A DNA stretch of 15,808 nt from DATHGT01 sp035317605 (GCA_035317605.1 DATHGT010000261.1:1-15808), one strand, 5' to 3'. Shown: positions 1-7,891, numbered from the stretch's first letter. The notes: generated by a model from the letters alone, not told the origin. Numbers and translations: made by a program.

Positions 1-20
1 CCTCCCCGCGAACGGGGAGG
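1..20 (-). terminator. GC-rich hairpin, possible terminator of the efflux/flavin reductase operon
   Basis: Bases 1-8 (CCTCCCCG) and 13-20 (CGGGGAGG) are perfect reverse complements around a 4-nt loop. Read on the minus strand this is an 8-bp stem capped by TTCG. It lies 22 nt past the stop codon of the minus-strand flavin reductase, where an intrinsic terminator would be expected. Any U-tract would fall outside the window, so termination cannot be confirmed. It could instead belong to a gene off the left edge. Confidence 0.5.
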
Positions 21-42
21 GCGAGAGGAGAAGGCGACGGGG

Positions 43-552
43 TCACCCGCCGTAGAACACCTTGTCGCCGAGCTCCTTGAGCCACAGGGTGGCGTCGTCG
101 GCGCGTCCTTCGGGTTGCTTGGCCACGCCGGCGTCGACGACCTTGCCCACGAAGATCGAGTGGTCGCCCATTTCTACCGTCGACTCCAGCGTGCACTCGA
201 CGTAGGCGGGGCAGTTAGTGAGGATCGGCGAGCCGGTGGAGCCGATGCGGATGGGCTCGCCGGAGATCGTGTCGCCCTTGCGCTCGGCGGGCTTGAAGAA
301 CGTGAAGGCCACGCCCTGCTGGCCCTTGCCGAGCACGTTGAGCGCGAAGGCCTTGGTGTCCTTGATGAGCGCGTGGGCGCCGGAGTCGGCCTTCACGCCG
401 ACCACGACCAGCGGGGGCTCGAACGACGCCTGGGTCACCCAGTTGACGGCGGCGGCGGCCGCGCGGCCGTCGGAGTGGGCGGCGGTCAGCACGTACATGC
501 CGTAGGGGATCATGCGGAGCGCGGTCTTCTTGGCGTTGGGATCCATGGCCAT
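43..552 (-). CDS. Flavin reductase-like (FMN-binding split barrel) family protein
   Basis: This 169-residue protein matches the Flavin_Reduct family, small proteins that use NAD(P)H to reduce free FMN or FAD for a partner monooxygenase. The family pattern is visible: a first strand 'MIPYGMYVLTAAHSDG' (residues 14-29), 'SFEPPLVVVGVK' (43-54), and the signature 'GDHSIFVGKV' (129-138) whose Gly-Asp-His faces the flavin. Length is typical. The protein has no signal peptide and should be cytoplasmic. The ATG at 552 is chosen because an AGGAGG lies 7 nt upstream; a second in-frame ATG at 546 is less well placed. The gene follows the RND permease stop by 33 nt on the same strand, so it is probably the last gene of the efflux operon. 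The nearby flavin-dependent monooxygenase is a plausible partner, but many family members act alone or bind flavin for other purposes, so the pairing is inference. Confidence 0.88.
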   Translation of the reverse strand: MAMDPNAKKTALRMIPYGMYVLTAAHSDGRAAAAAVNWVTQASFEPPLVVVGVKADSGAHALIKDTKAFALNVLGKGQQGVAFTFFKPAERKGDTISGEPIRIGSTGSPILTNCPAYVECTLESTVEMGDHSIFVGKVVDAGVAKQPEGRADDATLWLKELGDKVFYGG

Positions 553-559
553 GGAAAGT

Positions 560-565
560 CCTCCT
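560..565 (-). promoter_or_regulatory. Ribosome binding site of the flavin reductase
   Basis: The plus strand reads CCTCCT, which is AGGAGG on the minus strand, 7 nt before the ATG at 552. It is a full-consensus site inside the 33-nt gap after the RND permease. It fixes the start codon and suggests that the last gene of the operon is translated strongly and independently. Confidence 0.8.
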
Positions 566-585
566 GTCTACGAAAGTCTACCGGA

Positions 586-3500
586 TCAGGTGCGGCTGGC
601 GGCGCGGCCGTTGCCGGGACGGAAGAACCTGAGCCATCCGCCGTTCGCGGGCGCCGCGGCTTCGCCGCCCACCAGGCTCGGACGCGGCCAGCGCAACAGC
701 GCGGCCGCGTCCTCGAAGAGCGAGTAGGCGACGGGCGTGATCAAGAGCGTCAACAGCAGCGAGAGCATCTGGCCGCCGATCACCACCACGGCGATCGCCC
801 GGCGCTCCTCGGCGCCGGGGCCCGTGCCCACCCACAGCGGCAGCATGCCGGCGACCAGCGCGAGCGTGGTCATGAGGATGGGGCGCAGCCGGTCGCGGTT
901 GCCCTGCATGATCGCCGCGAGACGGTCCATGCCGTGGGCGCGCAGGTTGTTCATGTGGTCGATCTGCAGGATCGCGTTCTTCTTCACCACGCCGAACAGC
1001 ACCAGGATGCCGAGGGCGGAGTAGAGGTTGAGCGTGTTGCCGGTGTACCAGAGCGAGAGCATCGCGAACGGCACCGACAGCGGCAGCGAGAGCAGGATGG
1101 TCAGCGGGTGGATCACGCTCTCGAACTGCGAGGCCAGGATCATGTACATGAAGATGACCGAGAGCAGGAACACCCACAGGAACTCGACGAAGGTCTTCTC
1201 GAACTCCTTGGCCCGCCCTGACACCGCGCTCGAGTAGGCCGCGGGCAGCCGCATCTCGTTGAAGGCGGCACGGAGGGCGTCGATGCGGTCGGCTTGGCCA
1301 TAGCCTGGCGCGACCTGGGCGCGTAGCCGCACCTCGCGCTGGCGGTCGGAGCGGTCGATGCGTGCCGGCGTCTGGGCGGGCACGATGCGGACGAGATTGT
1401 CGAGGCGCACCATGCCTCCGCCCGGCGCCAGCCCCACCTGCGGCGGGGACCCGGTGCCGGCCACGGCCGTCACCGATGAGCGGGGCACGTACAGCCGCGA
1501 GATGACCTCGGCCTGGTCCCGGTACGCCTCGTTCAGCCGCAGGGTCACGTCGTAGTCCTCGTCGACCAGCGGATCGTGGAAGCGCGAGACCTCGTCGTCG
1601 CCGCCGACCATGAGCCGCAGCGCGGTGGCGATCTGCTCGGTCTCGACCCGCAGATCCGCCGCGCGCTCGCGGTCGATCTCCACGCGCAGCTCAGGCCGGT
1701 CGAGCTTGAGCGTGGTGTCGGCGTCGGCGATGCCGCCCAGCTCCTGCGAGCGCACGCGCAGCCGCTCGCCGTAGTCGGCCAGCGCCGCCAGCTCGGGGCC
1801 GCGGATCACGAAGTCGATGTCGAAGCTCCCGCCGCCGATGTTGAATCCCGGAATGTTCCGGGTGGTGATGCGCAGATCGCGGAACTTCCGCATGCGGCGG
1901 CGCACCTCCTGGATGACGTCGCGCTGCGAGTAGTTGCCGCGGAAGACGGCCAGCGGCTCGCCGCGCTTGAGCCCGTCCCAGAACTTGGCGAGGTTGACCG
2001 TGCGCTCCCCGTGGGGCGCGATGCGCACGTACGCGTAGCCGTTGTTGACGCGATTGAGCCCACCGCCCCCGGCCTGGCTCAGCATGAACCGCACGGCCGG
2101 GAGCGCCCGGACCTCCTGCGAGATGGCTTGCATGGCGTCGTCCATGGCGGCCAGGCTCATGCCTTCGGGGGCGTTCACCGTCATCTCGAACTCGGCCTCG
2201 TCCACGTCGCTCGGCACGTACTCCTGCTTGACCAGGCGGTAGAGCGGCCACGACGACGCCACGACGATCAGGGCCACCACGGCGAAGATGGCTCGGTGGC
2301 GCATGGACCAGCCGAGCGACCACGTGTAGCCGCGGTCGATATACCCGTAGAACCCTTTCCGGGAATGGGCCTCGCCGTGCGCGCCACCCCCGGTGGCGTC
2401 CGCGCCACCCGCGTCTTCTCTGCGCAGCAGGCGCGCGCTCATCATCGGCGTCAGCGTGAAGCTCACGAGCAGGCTGACCAGCACGGCCGCCGCCGCCGTG
2501 AGCCCGAACTGGTAGAGGAACCGTCCCGAGATCGACGACATGAACGAGACCGGTACGAAGATGACGACCAGCGAGAACGTCGTCGCGAGGACGGCGAGGC
2601 CGATGTCACGGGTGGCCTCGCGGGCGGCCTCGAACGGCCCCATCTTCTTTTCCTCGACGAACCGGAAGATGTTCTCGAGGACGACGATGGCGTCGTCGAT
2701 GACGATGCCGACCATCAGCACGAGGGCCAGCATGGTGACGCTGTTGAGCGTGAAGCCGAGCCCCCACATCACCCCGAAGGCGGCGATGGTCGAGGTCGGG
2801 ATGGCGACCGCCGCGATCAGCGTCGACCGCCACGAGCGCATGAAGGCCAGCACCACGAGGGACGCGAGGATGGAGCCGAGGACCAGATGCAGATTGATCT
2901 CGTGCAGCGCGGCATGGATGTAGCGCGACTGGTCGCGGATGACGTCGACGCGCACGTCGGCGGGGATCCGAGGCGCCAGACGCGCCAGGTTCTTCTTGGC
3001 CGACTCGATGACGGCCACCGTGTTTTCTCCGGACTGCCGCCGGACCTCCAGCACCACGGTCGGCACACCGTCCAGGCGCGCCGCCGAGCGCTGCTCCTTG
3101 GTACCGTCCTCCGCCCGGCCGATGTCGCTGACGCGGACCGGTGCGCCGTTGATCGTGGCCACCACCAGATCGTTGAACGACTTGGGATCGGCGATCCGGC
3201 CCATCGTCCGCAGCGACTTCTCGTTGAGCCCGGCGGTGACGTTGCCGCCGGGCAGGTCGGCGTTCTGCCGGGTCAGCGCGTCGCGCACCGAGGTGATGGG
3301 GATCTGGTAGGCGGCCAGGCGGTCGGCGTCGATCCACACGTTCACCGAGCGCAACAGCCCGCCCACGATGCGGACCTCGCCCACGCCCGACGAGCGCTCC
3401 AGCTCGACCTTGACCAGCTTGTCGGCGATCTCCGTCAGCTCCTTGAGCGATCGCTTGCCCGCCACCGCGACCGTGAGCACGGGCGCCTGGTCGTTGTCGG

Positions 3501-3894
3501 TCTTGGAGATGAGCGGCGTCCGGATATCCCGCGGGAGGAGGCGGATCGCCGCGGCCACCTTGTCGCGCACGTCCTGGGTGGCGACGTCGATCTGGCGGTT
3601 GAGGTTGAAGGTGATGAGGAGGATCGAGTTGCCGGGGCTCGTGATCGAGCGCAGCTCGTTGATGCCCTGGATGGTGTTGACGGCTTCCTCGAGCTTCTGC
3701 GAGACCTGCGTCTCCATCTCTTCCGTCGAGGCGCCGGGCAGCTCGGTGCGGATGGAGACCGTCGGCAGGTCGACGGCGGGGAAGCGGTCGACGCCGAGAC
3801 GGAAGTAGCTGGCCGCGCCGACGACGACCAGCGACAGCACGATCATCGACGCGAACACCGGACGGCGGATGCAGATCTCGGCCAGTCTTTGCAT
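586..3894 (-). CDS. RND efflux transporter permease subunit (HAE1/AcrB-like)
   Basis: This 1102-residue inner-membrane pump exchanges protons for drug-like or lipophilic substrates as the trimeric core of a tripartite efflux complex. The protein has the two-fold repeat of the AcrB family: a first helix at about 12-30, a porter domain, a helix cluster at about 337-490, a Gly-rich linker at about 493-512, then the second half with helices near 940-1080. The proton-relay residues are present: adjacent aspartates D400-D401 in 'GIVIDDAIVVLEN' and lysines K971/K972 in 'GVVKKNAIL', corresponding to AcrB D407/D408 and K940. This supports a drug/hydrophobe (HAE1) pump rather than a metal (CusA-type) pump. 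It is slightly longer than AcrB, mainly from the linker and a Pro/Gly-rich tail. It starts 10 nt after the adaptor stop with an AGGG 4 nt upstream of ATG, consistent with coupled translation. The substrate is unknown. No outer-membrane channel gene is in the window. Confidence 0.96.
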   Translation of the reverse strand: MQRLAEICIRRPVFASMIVLSLVVVGAASYFRLGVDRFPAVDLPTVSIRTELPGASTEEMETQVSQKLEEAVNTIQGINELRSITSPGNSILLITFNLNRQIDVATQDVRDKVAAAIRLLPRDIRTPLISKTDNDQAPVLTVAVAGKRSLKELTEIADKLVKVELERSSGVGEVRIVGGLLRSVNVWIDADRLAAYQIPITSVRDALTRQNADLPGGNVTAGLNEKSLRTMGRIADPKSFNDLVVATINGAPVRVSDIGRAEDGTKEQRSAARLDGVPTVVLEVRRQSGENTVAVIESAKKNLARLAPRIPADVRVDVIRDQSRYIHAALHEINLHLVLGSILASLVVLAFMRSWRSTLIAAVAIPTSTIAAFGVMWGLGFTLNSVTMLALVLMVGIVIDDAIVVLENIFRFVEEKKMGPFEAAREATRDIGLAVLATTFSLVVIFVPVSFMSSISGRFLYQFGLTAAAAVLVSLLVSFTLTPMMSARLLRREDAGGADATGGGAHGEAHSRKGFYGYIDRGYTWSLGWSMRHRAIFAVVALIVVASSWPLYRLVKQEYVPSDVDEAEFEMTVNAPEGMSLAAMDDAMQAISQEVRALPAVRFMLSQAGGGGLNRVNNGYAYVRIAPHGERTVNLAKFWDGLKRGEPLAVFRGNYSQRDVIQEVRRRMRKFRDLRITTRNIPGFNIGGGSFDIDFVIRGPELAALADYGERLRVRSQELGGIADADTTLKLDRPELRVEIDRERAADLRVETEQIATALRLMVGGDDEVSRFHDPLVDEDYDVTLRLNEAYRDQAEVISRLYVPRSSVTAVAGTGSPPQVGLAPGGGMVRLDNLVRIVPAQTPARIDRSDRQREVRLRAQVAPGYGQADRIDALRAAFNEMRLPAAYSSAVSGRAKEFEKTFVEFLWVFLLSVIFMYMILASQFESVIHPLTILLSLPLSVPFAMLSLWYTGNTLNLYSALGILVLFGVVKKNAILQIDHMNNLRAHGMDRLAAIMQGNRDRLRPILMTTLALVAGMLPLWVGTGPGAEERRAIAVVVIGGQMLSLLLTLLITPVAYSLFEDAAALLRWPRPSLVGGEAAAPANGGWLRFFRPGNGRAASRT

Positions 3895-3904
3895 TAGACC
3901 CTGT

Positions 3905-5113
3905 TCACGGCTTGACGACGACGGCCTGGCCGCCCACGAGGTTGCCGGGGTCGATGACGACGGCCTCTCCCACCTTGAGCCCTTCGACGATTTCCACGCG
4001 ATCTTTCTCGCGACGGCCGGTGACCACGCGCCGCTCCAGGGCCTTGCCCTCCTTGATGGTGAGCACCTTCTCGATGCCCGCGAAGACGACGATGGATGAT
4101 GCCGGCACGAAGATCGCGGGCTGATCGGCGGCGATCACGATCTCCGCGCGGGTGAAGGAGCCTGGGCGGAGAGTGCCCGCCTGGTTCGGCACCTCGGCCT
4201 CCAGCATCAGCGTGCGGTTCTGCTCCTGGATCGAGGGTGACAGTCGAACGACGCGTCCCGCGTGAACGCCGGCGTCGCCGTCCACGCTCACCCGCACCTC
4301 CTGGCCCACGCGCACGCTGGCCGCCGCGCGCTCGGGGACGGCGAGCTGCAGGCGCAGGGGATGGATCTTCACCAGCGTGGCCACCGGCGCGCCGGCGCTG
4401 AGGAACTCGCCGGTGGCGGTGCGGCGTTCGCGGATCATCCCGTCGACCGGCGCGAGCAGCTCGGTGTCGGTCAGCGCCTGACGGGCCATCTCCAGCTCGG
4501 TGCGGCGCTGGACGAGGACCGACTGCCGGTTGCGAACCTCTTCGATGGCGTCCTGGTAGCGGCCGTCGGCCACCTGCTCGTTGGCCACCGCGGTGTCGAA
4601 CTGGGCCTTGGCCACGAACTGCTGCTCCAGCAGCTTGGCGAATCGCTCGCGGGTGAGCCGCGCCTCCTCGAGCACCGCGCGGGCCTGGCGCACCAGCGCG
4701 GTCTTCTCGGGATCGACCCGGTCATCGGCGCCGTCGGCGGGCAGCCCCAGCCGCACGCGGGCCTGAACGAGCGTGGCCTGCGCCTGTTCGACCCGCAGCC
4801 GATAATCCGTCGGATCGAGTCGCGCGACGATCTGGCCCTTCTTCACGCGGGTGCCGAGATCGACCTTCAGCTCGCTGATGCGGCCGGGCACCTTGAGACT
4901 CAACACGACCAGGTCGTCGGCGGCCAGCGTTCCCGACACGCCCACCGTGCGCGGCATGCGCACCTCGGCCGCCGGAATCACGCGGACCTCGACGGCCTTG
5001 GGCCCCTTGGCCGGGGCCGCCTTGTCGGTCGACGCCGTGGAATCGCGGCTGCATCCCGCCGCGAAGAACGACAGAATTCCGAGCAAAGCGAGAGATCCCG
5101 GGGGCCAGCGCAT
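3905..5113 (-). CDS. RND efflux periplasmic adaptor subunit (HlyD/AcrA-like lipoprotein)
   Basis: This 402-residue membrane fusion protein should link the downstream RND permease to an outer-membrane channel. The N-terminus has a hydrophobic stretch ending in 'SFFAAGC', so C21 is the likely lipidated residue and the protein is probably anchored to the inner membrane facing the periplasm. The lipoyl-like half motif 'VPGRISELKVDLGTRVKKG' lies near residues 75-93. A long Gln/Ala/Arg-rich helical hairpin follows (about 103-205). The second lipoyl half ('LLAPVDGMIRERRTATGEF', starting near 222), a beta-barrel domain and the membrane-proximal domain ending in 'GNLVGGQAVVVKP' complete the architecture. 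It is the first gene of the minus-strand operon. No clear Shine-Dalgarno site precedes the ATG at 5113; a TAGAAT (-10-like) lies 6 nt upstream, so the transcript may be leaderless. Confidence 0.95.
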   Translation of the reverse strand: MRWPPGSLALLGILSFFAAGCSRDSTASTDKAAPAKGPKAVEVRVIPAAEVRMPRTVGVSGTLAADDLVVLSLKVPGRISELKVDLGTRVKKGQIVARLDPTDYRLRVEQAQATLVQARVRLGLPADGADDRVDPEKTALVRQARAVLEEARLTRERFAKLLEQQFVAKAQFDTAVANEQVADGRYQDAIEEVRNRQSVLVQRRTELEMARQALTDTELLAPVDGMIRERRTATGEFLSAGAPVATLVKIHPLRLQLAVPERAAASVRVGQEVRVSVDGDAGVHAGRVVRLSPSIQEQNRTLMLEAEVPNQAGTLRPGSFTRAEIVIAADQPAIFVPASSIVVFAGIEKVLTIKEGKALERRVVTGRREKDRVEIVEGLKVGEAVVIDPGNLVGGQAVVVKP

Positions 5114-5174
5114 CGCCGTATTCTACATGGGATTGCGGTACCATCCTGACCACGACGAACCCAGGAGGATTCCC
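5114..5174. promoter_or_regulatory. Divergent intergenic region between the efflux operon and the VOC/monooxygenase operon
   Basis: These 61 bp must contain promoters for both directions. On the minus strand, TAGAAT (5125 to 5120) resembles a -10 box and lies 6 nt before the adaptor ATG; no convincing -35 is seen at the usual distance. On the plus strand no good -10/-35 pair is visible, but the VOC gene has a strong ribosome binding site at 5163-5168. I see no clear operator palindrome. Because the gap is short, one regulator bound here could affect both operons. Confidence 0.45.
5163..5168 (+). promoter_or_regulatory. Ribosome binding site of the VOC protein
   Basis: AGGAGG lies 6 nt before the ATG at 5175. 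It decides the start over longer in-frame extensions, which would run back through the divergent adaptor gene. Confidence 0.85.
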
Positions 5175-5648
5175 ATGCCGCTGACCGAGCTGAATCACTA
5201 CTTCGTCCGGGCCAACGATCTGGAGAGCACCAAGGACTTCTACTGCGACGTGCTGGGCTTGCAGGTGATGCCGCGGCCGACGTTTCCGTTTCCGGGCTAC
5301 TGGCTCGGCGTGAACGGCAAGATCCAGGTGCACATGGGTCCGCACGGCATCGACAACGCCGACATGTACTACCTGGGCACGCCCAAGGATGCGGTCACCG
5401 ATCACGCGGGCGTGGTCGACCACATCGCGTTCCTGGCCAACGAGCCGGGCGGGTTCATCCGGCGCTTCCGGGAGCGCGGGATCGAGTTCCAGCCGCGCTC
5501 GCTGCCGGAGTTCGACCTCTATCAGATCTTCATCAAGGACCCCAACGGCCTCACCATCGAGCTGAACTTCTTCGGGCTCAAGGAGGTCACCGACTGGGGC
5601 GGGGAAGACTACGCGAAGATGCCGCAGACCGCGGGAGCGCGGGGGTGA
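5175..5648 (+). CDS. VOC (glyoxalase/extradiol dioxygenase fold) family protein
   Basis: This 157-residue protein is a single vicinal-oxygen-chelate unit made of two beta-alpha-beta-beta-beta modules. Such proteins bind a divalent metal and act as lyases, isomerases, dioxygenases or resistance proteins. The first module begins 'LNHYFVRANDLESTKDFYCDVLGL' in the usual way, broken here as LNHYFVRAND and FYCDVLGL. The second begins 'VVDHIAF' and ends 'KDPNGLTIELNFF'. Candidate metal ligands are H8, H83 and E129, with H53 as a possible fourth; these occupy the family's usual positions. The ATG is set by the AGGAGG site. The stop overlaps the start of the next gene by 4 nt, so the two are almost certainly co-translated. 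The coupling to a flavin monooxygenase hints at aromatic-ring chemistry, but a 157-residue protein is shorter than classical two-domain extradiol dioxygenases, so the reaction is not assigned. Confidence 0.9.
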   Translation: MPLTELNHYFVRANDLESTKDFYCDVLGLQVMPRPTFPFPGYWLGVNGKIQVHMGPHGIDNADMYYLGTPKDAVTDHAGVVDHIAFLANEPGGFIRRFRERGIEFQPRSLPEFDLYQIFIKDPNGLTIELNFFGLKEVTDWGGEDYAKMPQTAGARG

Positions 5649-6841
5649 GCGAAGCGCGCGGCTTCACCGACGTCACCTACGACGAGGCCATGCGCCGCGC
5701 GCGCGATCTGGTGCCGGTCCTCCGTGAGCGCGCCGACGGCGCGGAGGCCGCGCGCCAGATGCAGAAAGAAACGCTGGACGACCTCCATCGCACCGGCTTG
5801 TTCCGCTTTCATCAGCCCAGGCAATGGGGCGGGATGGAATTGCCGTTCGTGGCGCTGTTCGACGTCCCCGCCGAGATCTCGCGCGGCTGCGCCTCGACGG
5901 GCTGGAACGTGGCCAACCTGGGCGTCCACCACTGGATGCTCGCCCTCTACGACGAGCGCGCCCAGGAGGAAGTGTGGGGCGCCAACCCGGACGTGGTCAT
6001 CCCGTCGGGCATTGCCTATCCGCAGGGGCGGGGCCGTCGCGTCGACGGCGGCCTCGTCATCAGCGGCCACTGGAACTTCTCCAGCGGCGTCGACCACGGC
6101 GACTGGAACATGCTGGCGGTGATGGTGCGCGACGGCGACCGGGTCGTCGATCACCGCATGTGCCTGGTGCCGCGGGGCGACTACGAGATCGTCGACGACT
6201 GGCACGTGCTCGGCATGCGCAGCACCGGATCGAAGTCCGTGCGCGCTACCGACGTCTTCGTGCCCGAGCACCGCGCGCTCTCGATGTACCTCGCGCGGGG
6301 CGGCGCGACGTTCCCGGGCGCCCGTGTGAACCCGAATCCCATCTACCAGGTGCCGCTCGCGGCACTCGGCTCGCACTGCCTGGCGGCTGCCGGCGTCGGC
6401 AACGCCCAGGCCGCGCTCGAGCTGACCATCGAGGCCATCAAGGAGCGCAGCACGAACTACACGGCCATGCGCATGCGCGACTTCCAGGCCGTGCAGCTCC
6501 GCGTGGCCCGCGCCGGCGCCATGGTCGACCTCGCGCGCCTGTCGATCCGCACCGACTGCCTCGAGGCCGAGCGCATCGCCCGCGAAGGCCGCGCCCCCAC
6601 CATCGAGGAAAAGCTCCGCTTCAAGCGCAACGTGGCCTACGCGATGGAGCGCTGCACCGAGGCCGTCGACGTCCTCCACGCGCTGGCCGGCGCCAACGGC
6701 ATCTACGATCGCTACCCGATCCAGCGCCTCTTCCGCGACCAGCACGCCCTCGCCGCCCACATCGGCTTCAGCTGGGACGCCCAGGCGGCTCCGTGGGCGC
6801 TGGTGGCGATGGGCGGCGAGTTCTCCTCCCCAACGATGTAG
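5645..6841 (+). CDS. Acyl-CoA dehydrogenase-fold flavin-dependent monooxygenase (HpaH-C2/HsaA-like oxygenase component)
   Basis: The 398-residue protein has the acyl-CoA dehydrogenase fold but looks like the two-component flavin monooxygenase branch (HsaA, p-hydroxyphenylacetate hydroxylase C2, DszC-like), which hydroxylates with reduced flavin made by a separate reductase. Markers are 'GLFRFHQPRQWGG' (51-63), 'ISGHWNFSSGVDHGDW' (139-154), the flavin-contacting 'VLGMRSTGS' (188-196), and C-terminal 'LFRDQHALAAH' (362-372) with R364, D365 and H372 conserved in that branch. It starts at GTG 5645, inside the VOC stop region (GTGA overlap), so translation is probably coupled. It is cytoplasmic with no signal peptide. 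The reductase may be the product encoded at 43-552 on the other arm of the divergent block. The substrate is unknown; a phenol or other aromatic is a guess from family membership. A true acyl-CoA dehydrogenase is less likely given these motifs. Confidence 0.88.
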   Translation: MSEARGFTDVTYDEAMRRARDLVPVLRERADGAEAARQMQKETLDDLHRTGLFRFHQPRQWGGMELPFVALFDVPAEISRGCASTGWNVANLGVHHWMLALYDERAQEEVWGANPDVVIPSGIAYPQGRGRRVDGGLVISGHWNFSSGVDHGDWNMLAVMVRDGDRVVDHRMCLVPRGDYEIVDDWHVLGMRSTGSKSVRATDVFVPEHRALSMYLARGGATFPGARVNPNPIYQVPLAALGSHCLAAAGVGNAQAALELTIEAIKERSTNYTAMRMRDFQAVQLRVARAGAMVDLARLSIRTDCLEAERIAREGRAPTIEEKLRFKRNVAYAMERCTEAVDVLHALAGANGIYDRYPIQRLFRDQHALAAHIGFSWDAQAAPWALVAMGGEFSSPTM

Positions 6842-6845
6842 GGGG

Positions 6846-7823
6846 CTACCGCTTCAACCGCTCGAGTGACTTCCTGAACTTCTCGCAGGGATCTTCGTCG
6901 TCCCCGGCCGGCGTGAACCAAACATAGTCGAACGGTAACCGTCCCCCGAAGCGCTCGGCATAGCTCTCGGCGTTCGTGCGCTTGGCGTCGACCTCGACGA
7001 ACGCGATGCTCACCGTCCGCGCCGCGGGATCGATGCGCCGCACGTATGCGGGCACGCCCCAGTCGTTCCTCACGTGACCAGCTCCGGCGATCAGCACGGC
7101 GCCGTCCCCCGGCGCGGTCAGCAGCGCCTCGGCCATCTGCGCGTCCCGCGCGCGTTGCACGCCGATCATCGCGCCAACGCGTTCCTCGGGCGCATGCCCA
7201 CAGTGCGAATCGCGAATCTCCTCGGCCAGGGCCTCGCGGACATCCGTGGTAAGCGGCTGGTCCAGCCCATGTCGCCGAACAAACGCGGCATCGAGTGCCG
7301 CTACACCCTGACGACCCACCGCGCGGACGCGCTCGTCGTCGAGATTCGCCGCCACGATCGGCAACCCGGCGTCGAGCGCCGCCTGAGCGATCGGCTCGTA
7401 CATCGCCCACGCCGGCCATCCCGACGCCTTCCAGTTCACCGCCTCCGCAATCCCCGCCGCCTCGCGCGGATGCGCCGCCAGATACCGGGCCAGTGCTCCT
7501 GCCTGCGACGGCGTCAACATCTCGAACGCGACGACCGGCCTACGACCAGCCGCCGTGAGTGCTCGAATCAACCGCGTCTGAAGCACGTGATGATCCGGAT
7601 TGTCGTGCGTCTCGCCGAAAAGCATGAATCGCGCCTCGGCGATCCGCGCGATCACCGTAGCCTCGTCGACGAACCGCCCACTCGCGACGTCCCAGACTCG
7701 CCCGACGAGTGGATGCTCACGGTTGACAGAGGACTGCCACGGCGCGCCGGTGGAGCCCGTGCGACAGCCGGCAAACAGTACGAGCGCTACGAGTAGGTGC
7801 AGGAGGCGTCGTGCGATGCGCAC
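6846..7823 (-). CDS. ChaN family lipoprotein (haem-binding/Tiki-EreA superfamily)
   Basis: The 325-residue protein has a lipoprotein signal peptide (hydrophobic segment, then 'LFAGC', lipidated C20) and a ChaN-like (DUF399) domain. The signature 'LFGETHDNPDHH' (68-79) carries the Glu-x-His of the TIKI/TraB/EreA superfamily. It is followed by 'PVVAFEMLTPSQAG', 'VNWKASGWPAW', 'PIVAANLDDERV' and 'VLIAGAGHVRNDWGVPAYV', all in family order. Campylobacter ChaN binds haem and is iron-regulated; other superfamily members are hydrolases, so the role is open. It starts with GTG at 7823. The best ribosome binding match, AGAAGGA (7842-7836), is 12 nt upstream, which is rather long. Its stop is only 4 nt from the stop of the convergent monooxygenase gene. 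Its upstream region is unusually rich in inverted repeats. No TonB receptor or other iron gene is nearby. Confidence 0.9.
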   Translation of the reverse strand: MRIARRLLHLLVALVLFAGCRTGSTGAPWQSSVNREHPLVGRVWDVASGRFVDEATVIARIAEARFMLFGETHDNPDHHVLQTRLIRALTAAGRRPVVAFEMLTPSQAGALARYLAAHPREAAGIAEAVNWKASGWPAWAMYEPIAQAALDAGLPIVAANLDDERVRAVGRQGVAALDAAFVRRHGLDQPLTTDVREALAEEIRDSHCGHAPEERVGAMIGVQRARDAQMAEALLTAPGDGAVLIAGAGHVRNDWGVPAYVRRIDPAARTVSIAFVEVDAKRTNAESYAERFGGRLPFDYVWFTPAGDDEDPCEKFRKSLERLKR

Positions 7824-7855
7824 GATCAGGGCCGGTCCTTCTTGTGATGCGACGA

Positions 7856-7884
7856 GGGCACCGGGAACGCCGTGGCCGGTGCCC
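7856..7884. repeat. Inverted repeat, 9-bp arms, 11-nt loop
   Basis: GGGCACCGG (7856-7864) pairs perfectly with CCGGTGCCC (7876-7884). It is the hairpin nearest to the ChaN-like start codon, 14 nt upstream of the AGAAGGA site when read on the minus strand, so if transcribed it would sit in the 5' leader. Confidence 0.7.
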
Positions 7885-7891
7885 GATGCGA

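Noticed and set aside
115..1221. A 368-codon plus-strand frame across the flavin reductase and the end of the RND gene
   Set aside because: Low-complexity Arg/Glu/His/Gly-rich translation with no domain; it spans two well-supported minus-strand genes.
1576..3897. A 773-codon open frame on the plus strand opposite the RND permease
   Set aside because: Composition is dominated by Arg, Asp, His and Gly, as expected for an antisense shadow of a GC-rich gene; the minus-strand frame has full RND motifs.
5609..6760. A 383-codon minus-strand frame opposite the monooxygenase
   Set aside because: Antisense shadow with no family motifs; the plus-strand monooxygenase is well supported.
5645..6841. Ordinary acyl-CoA dehydrogenase of fatty-acid oxidation
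   Set aside because: The WNFSSG...H, GMRSTGS and C-terminal RD...H pattern fits the flavin monooxygenase branch better, and no beta-oxidation genes are nearby.
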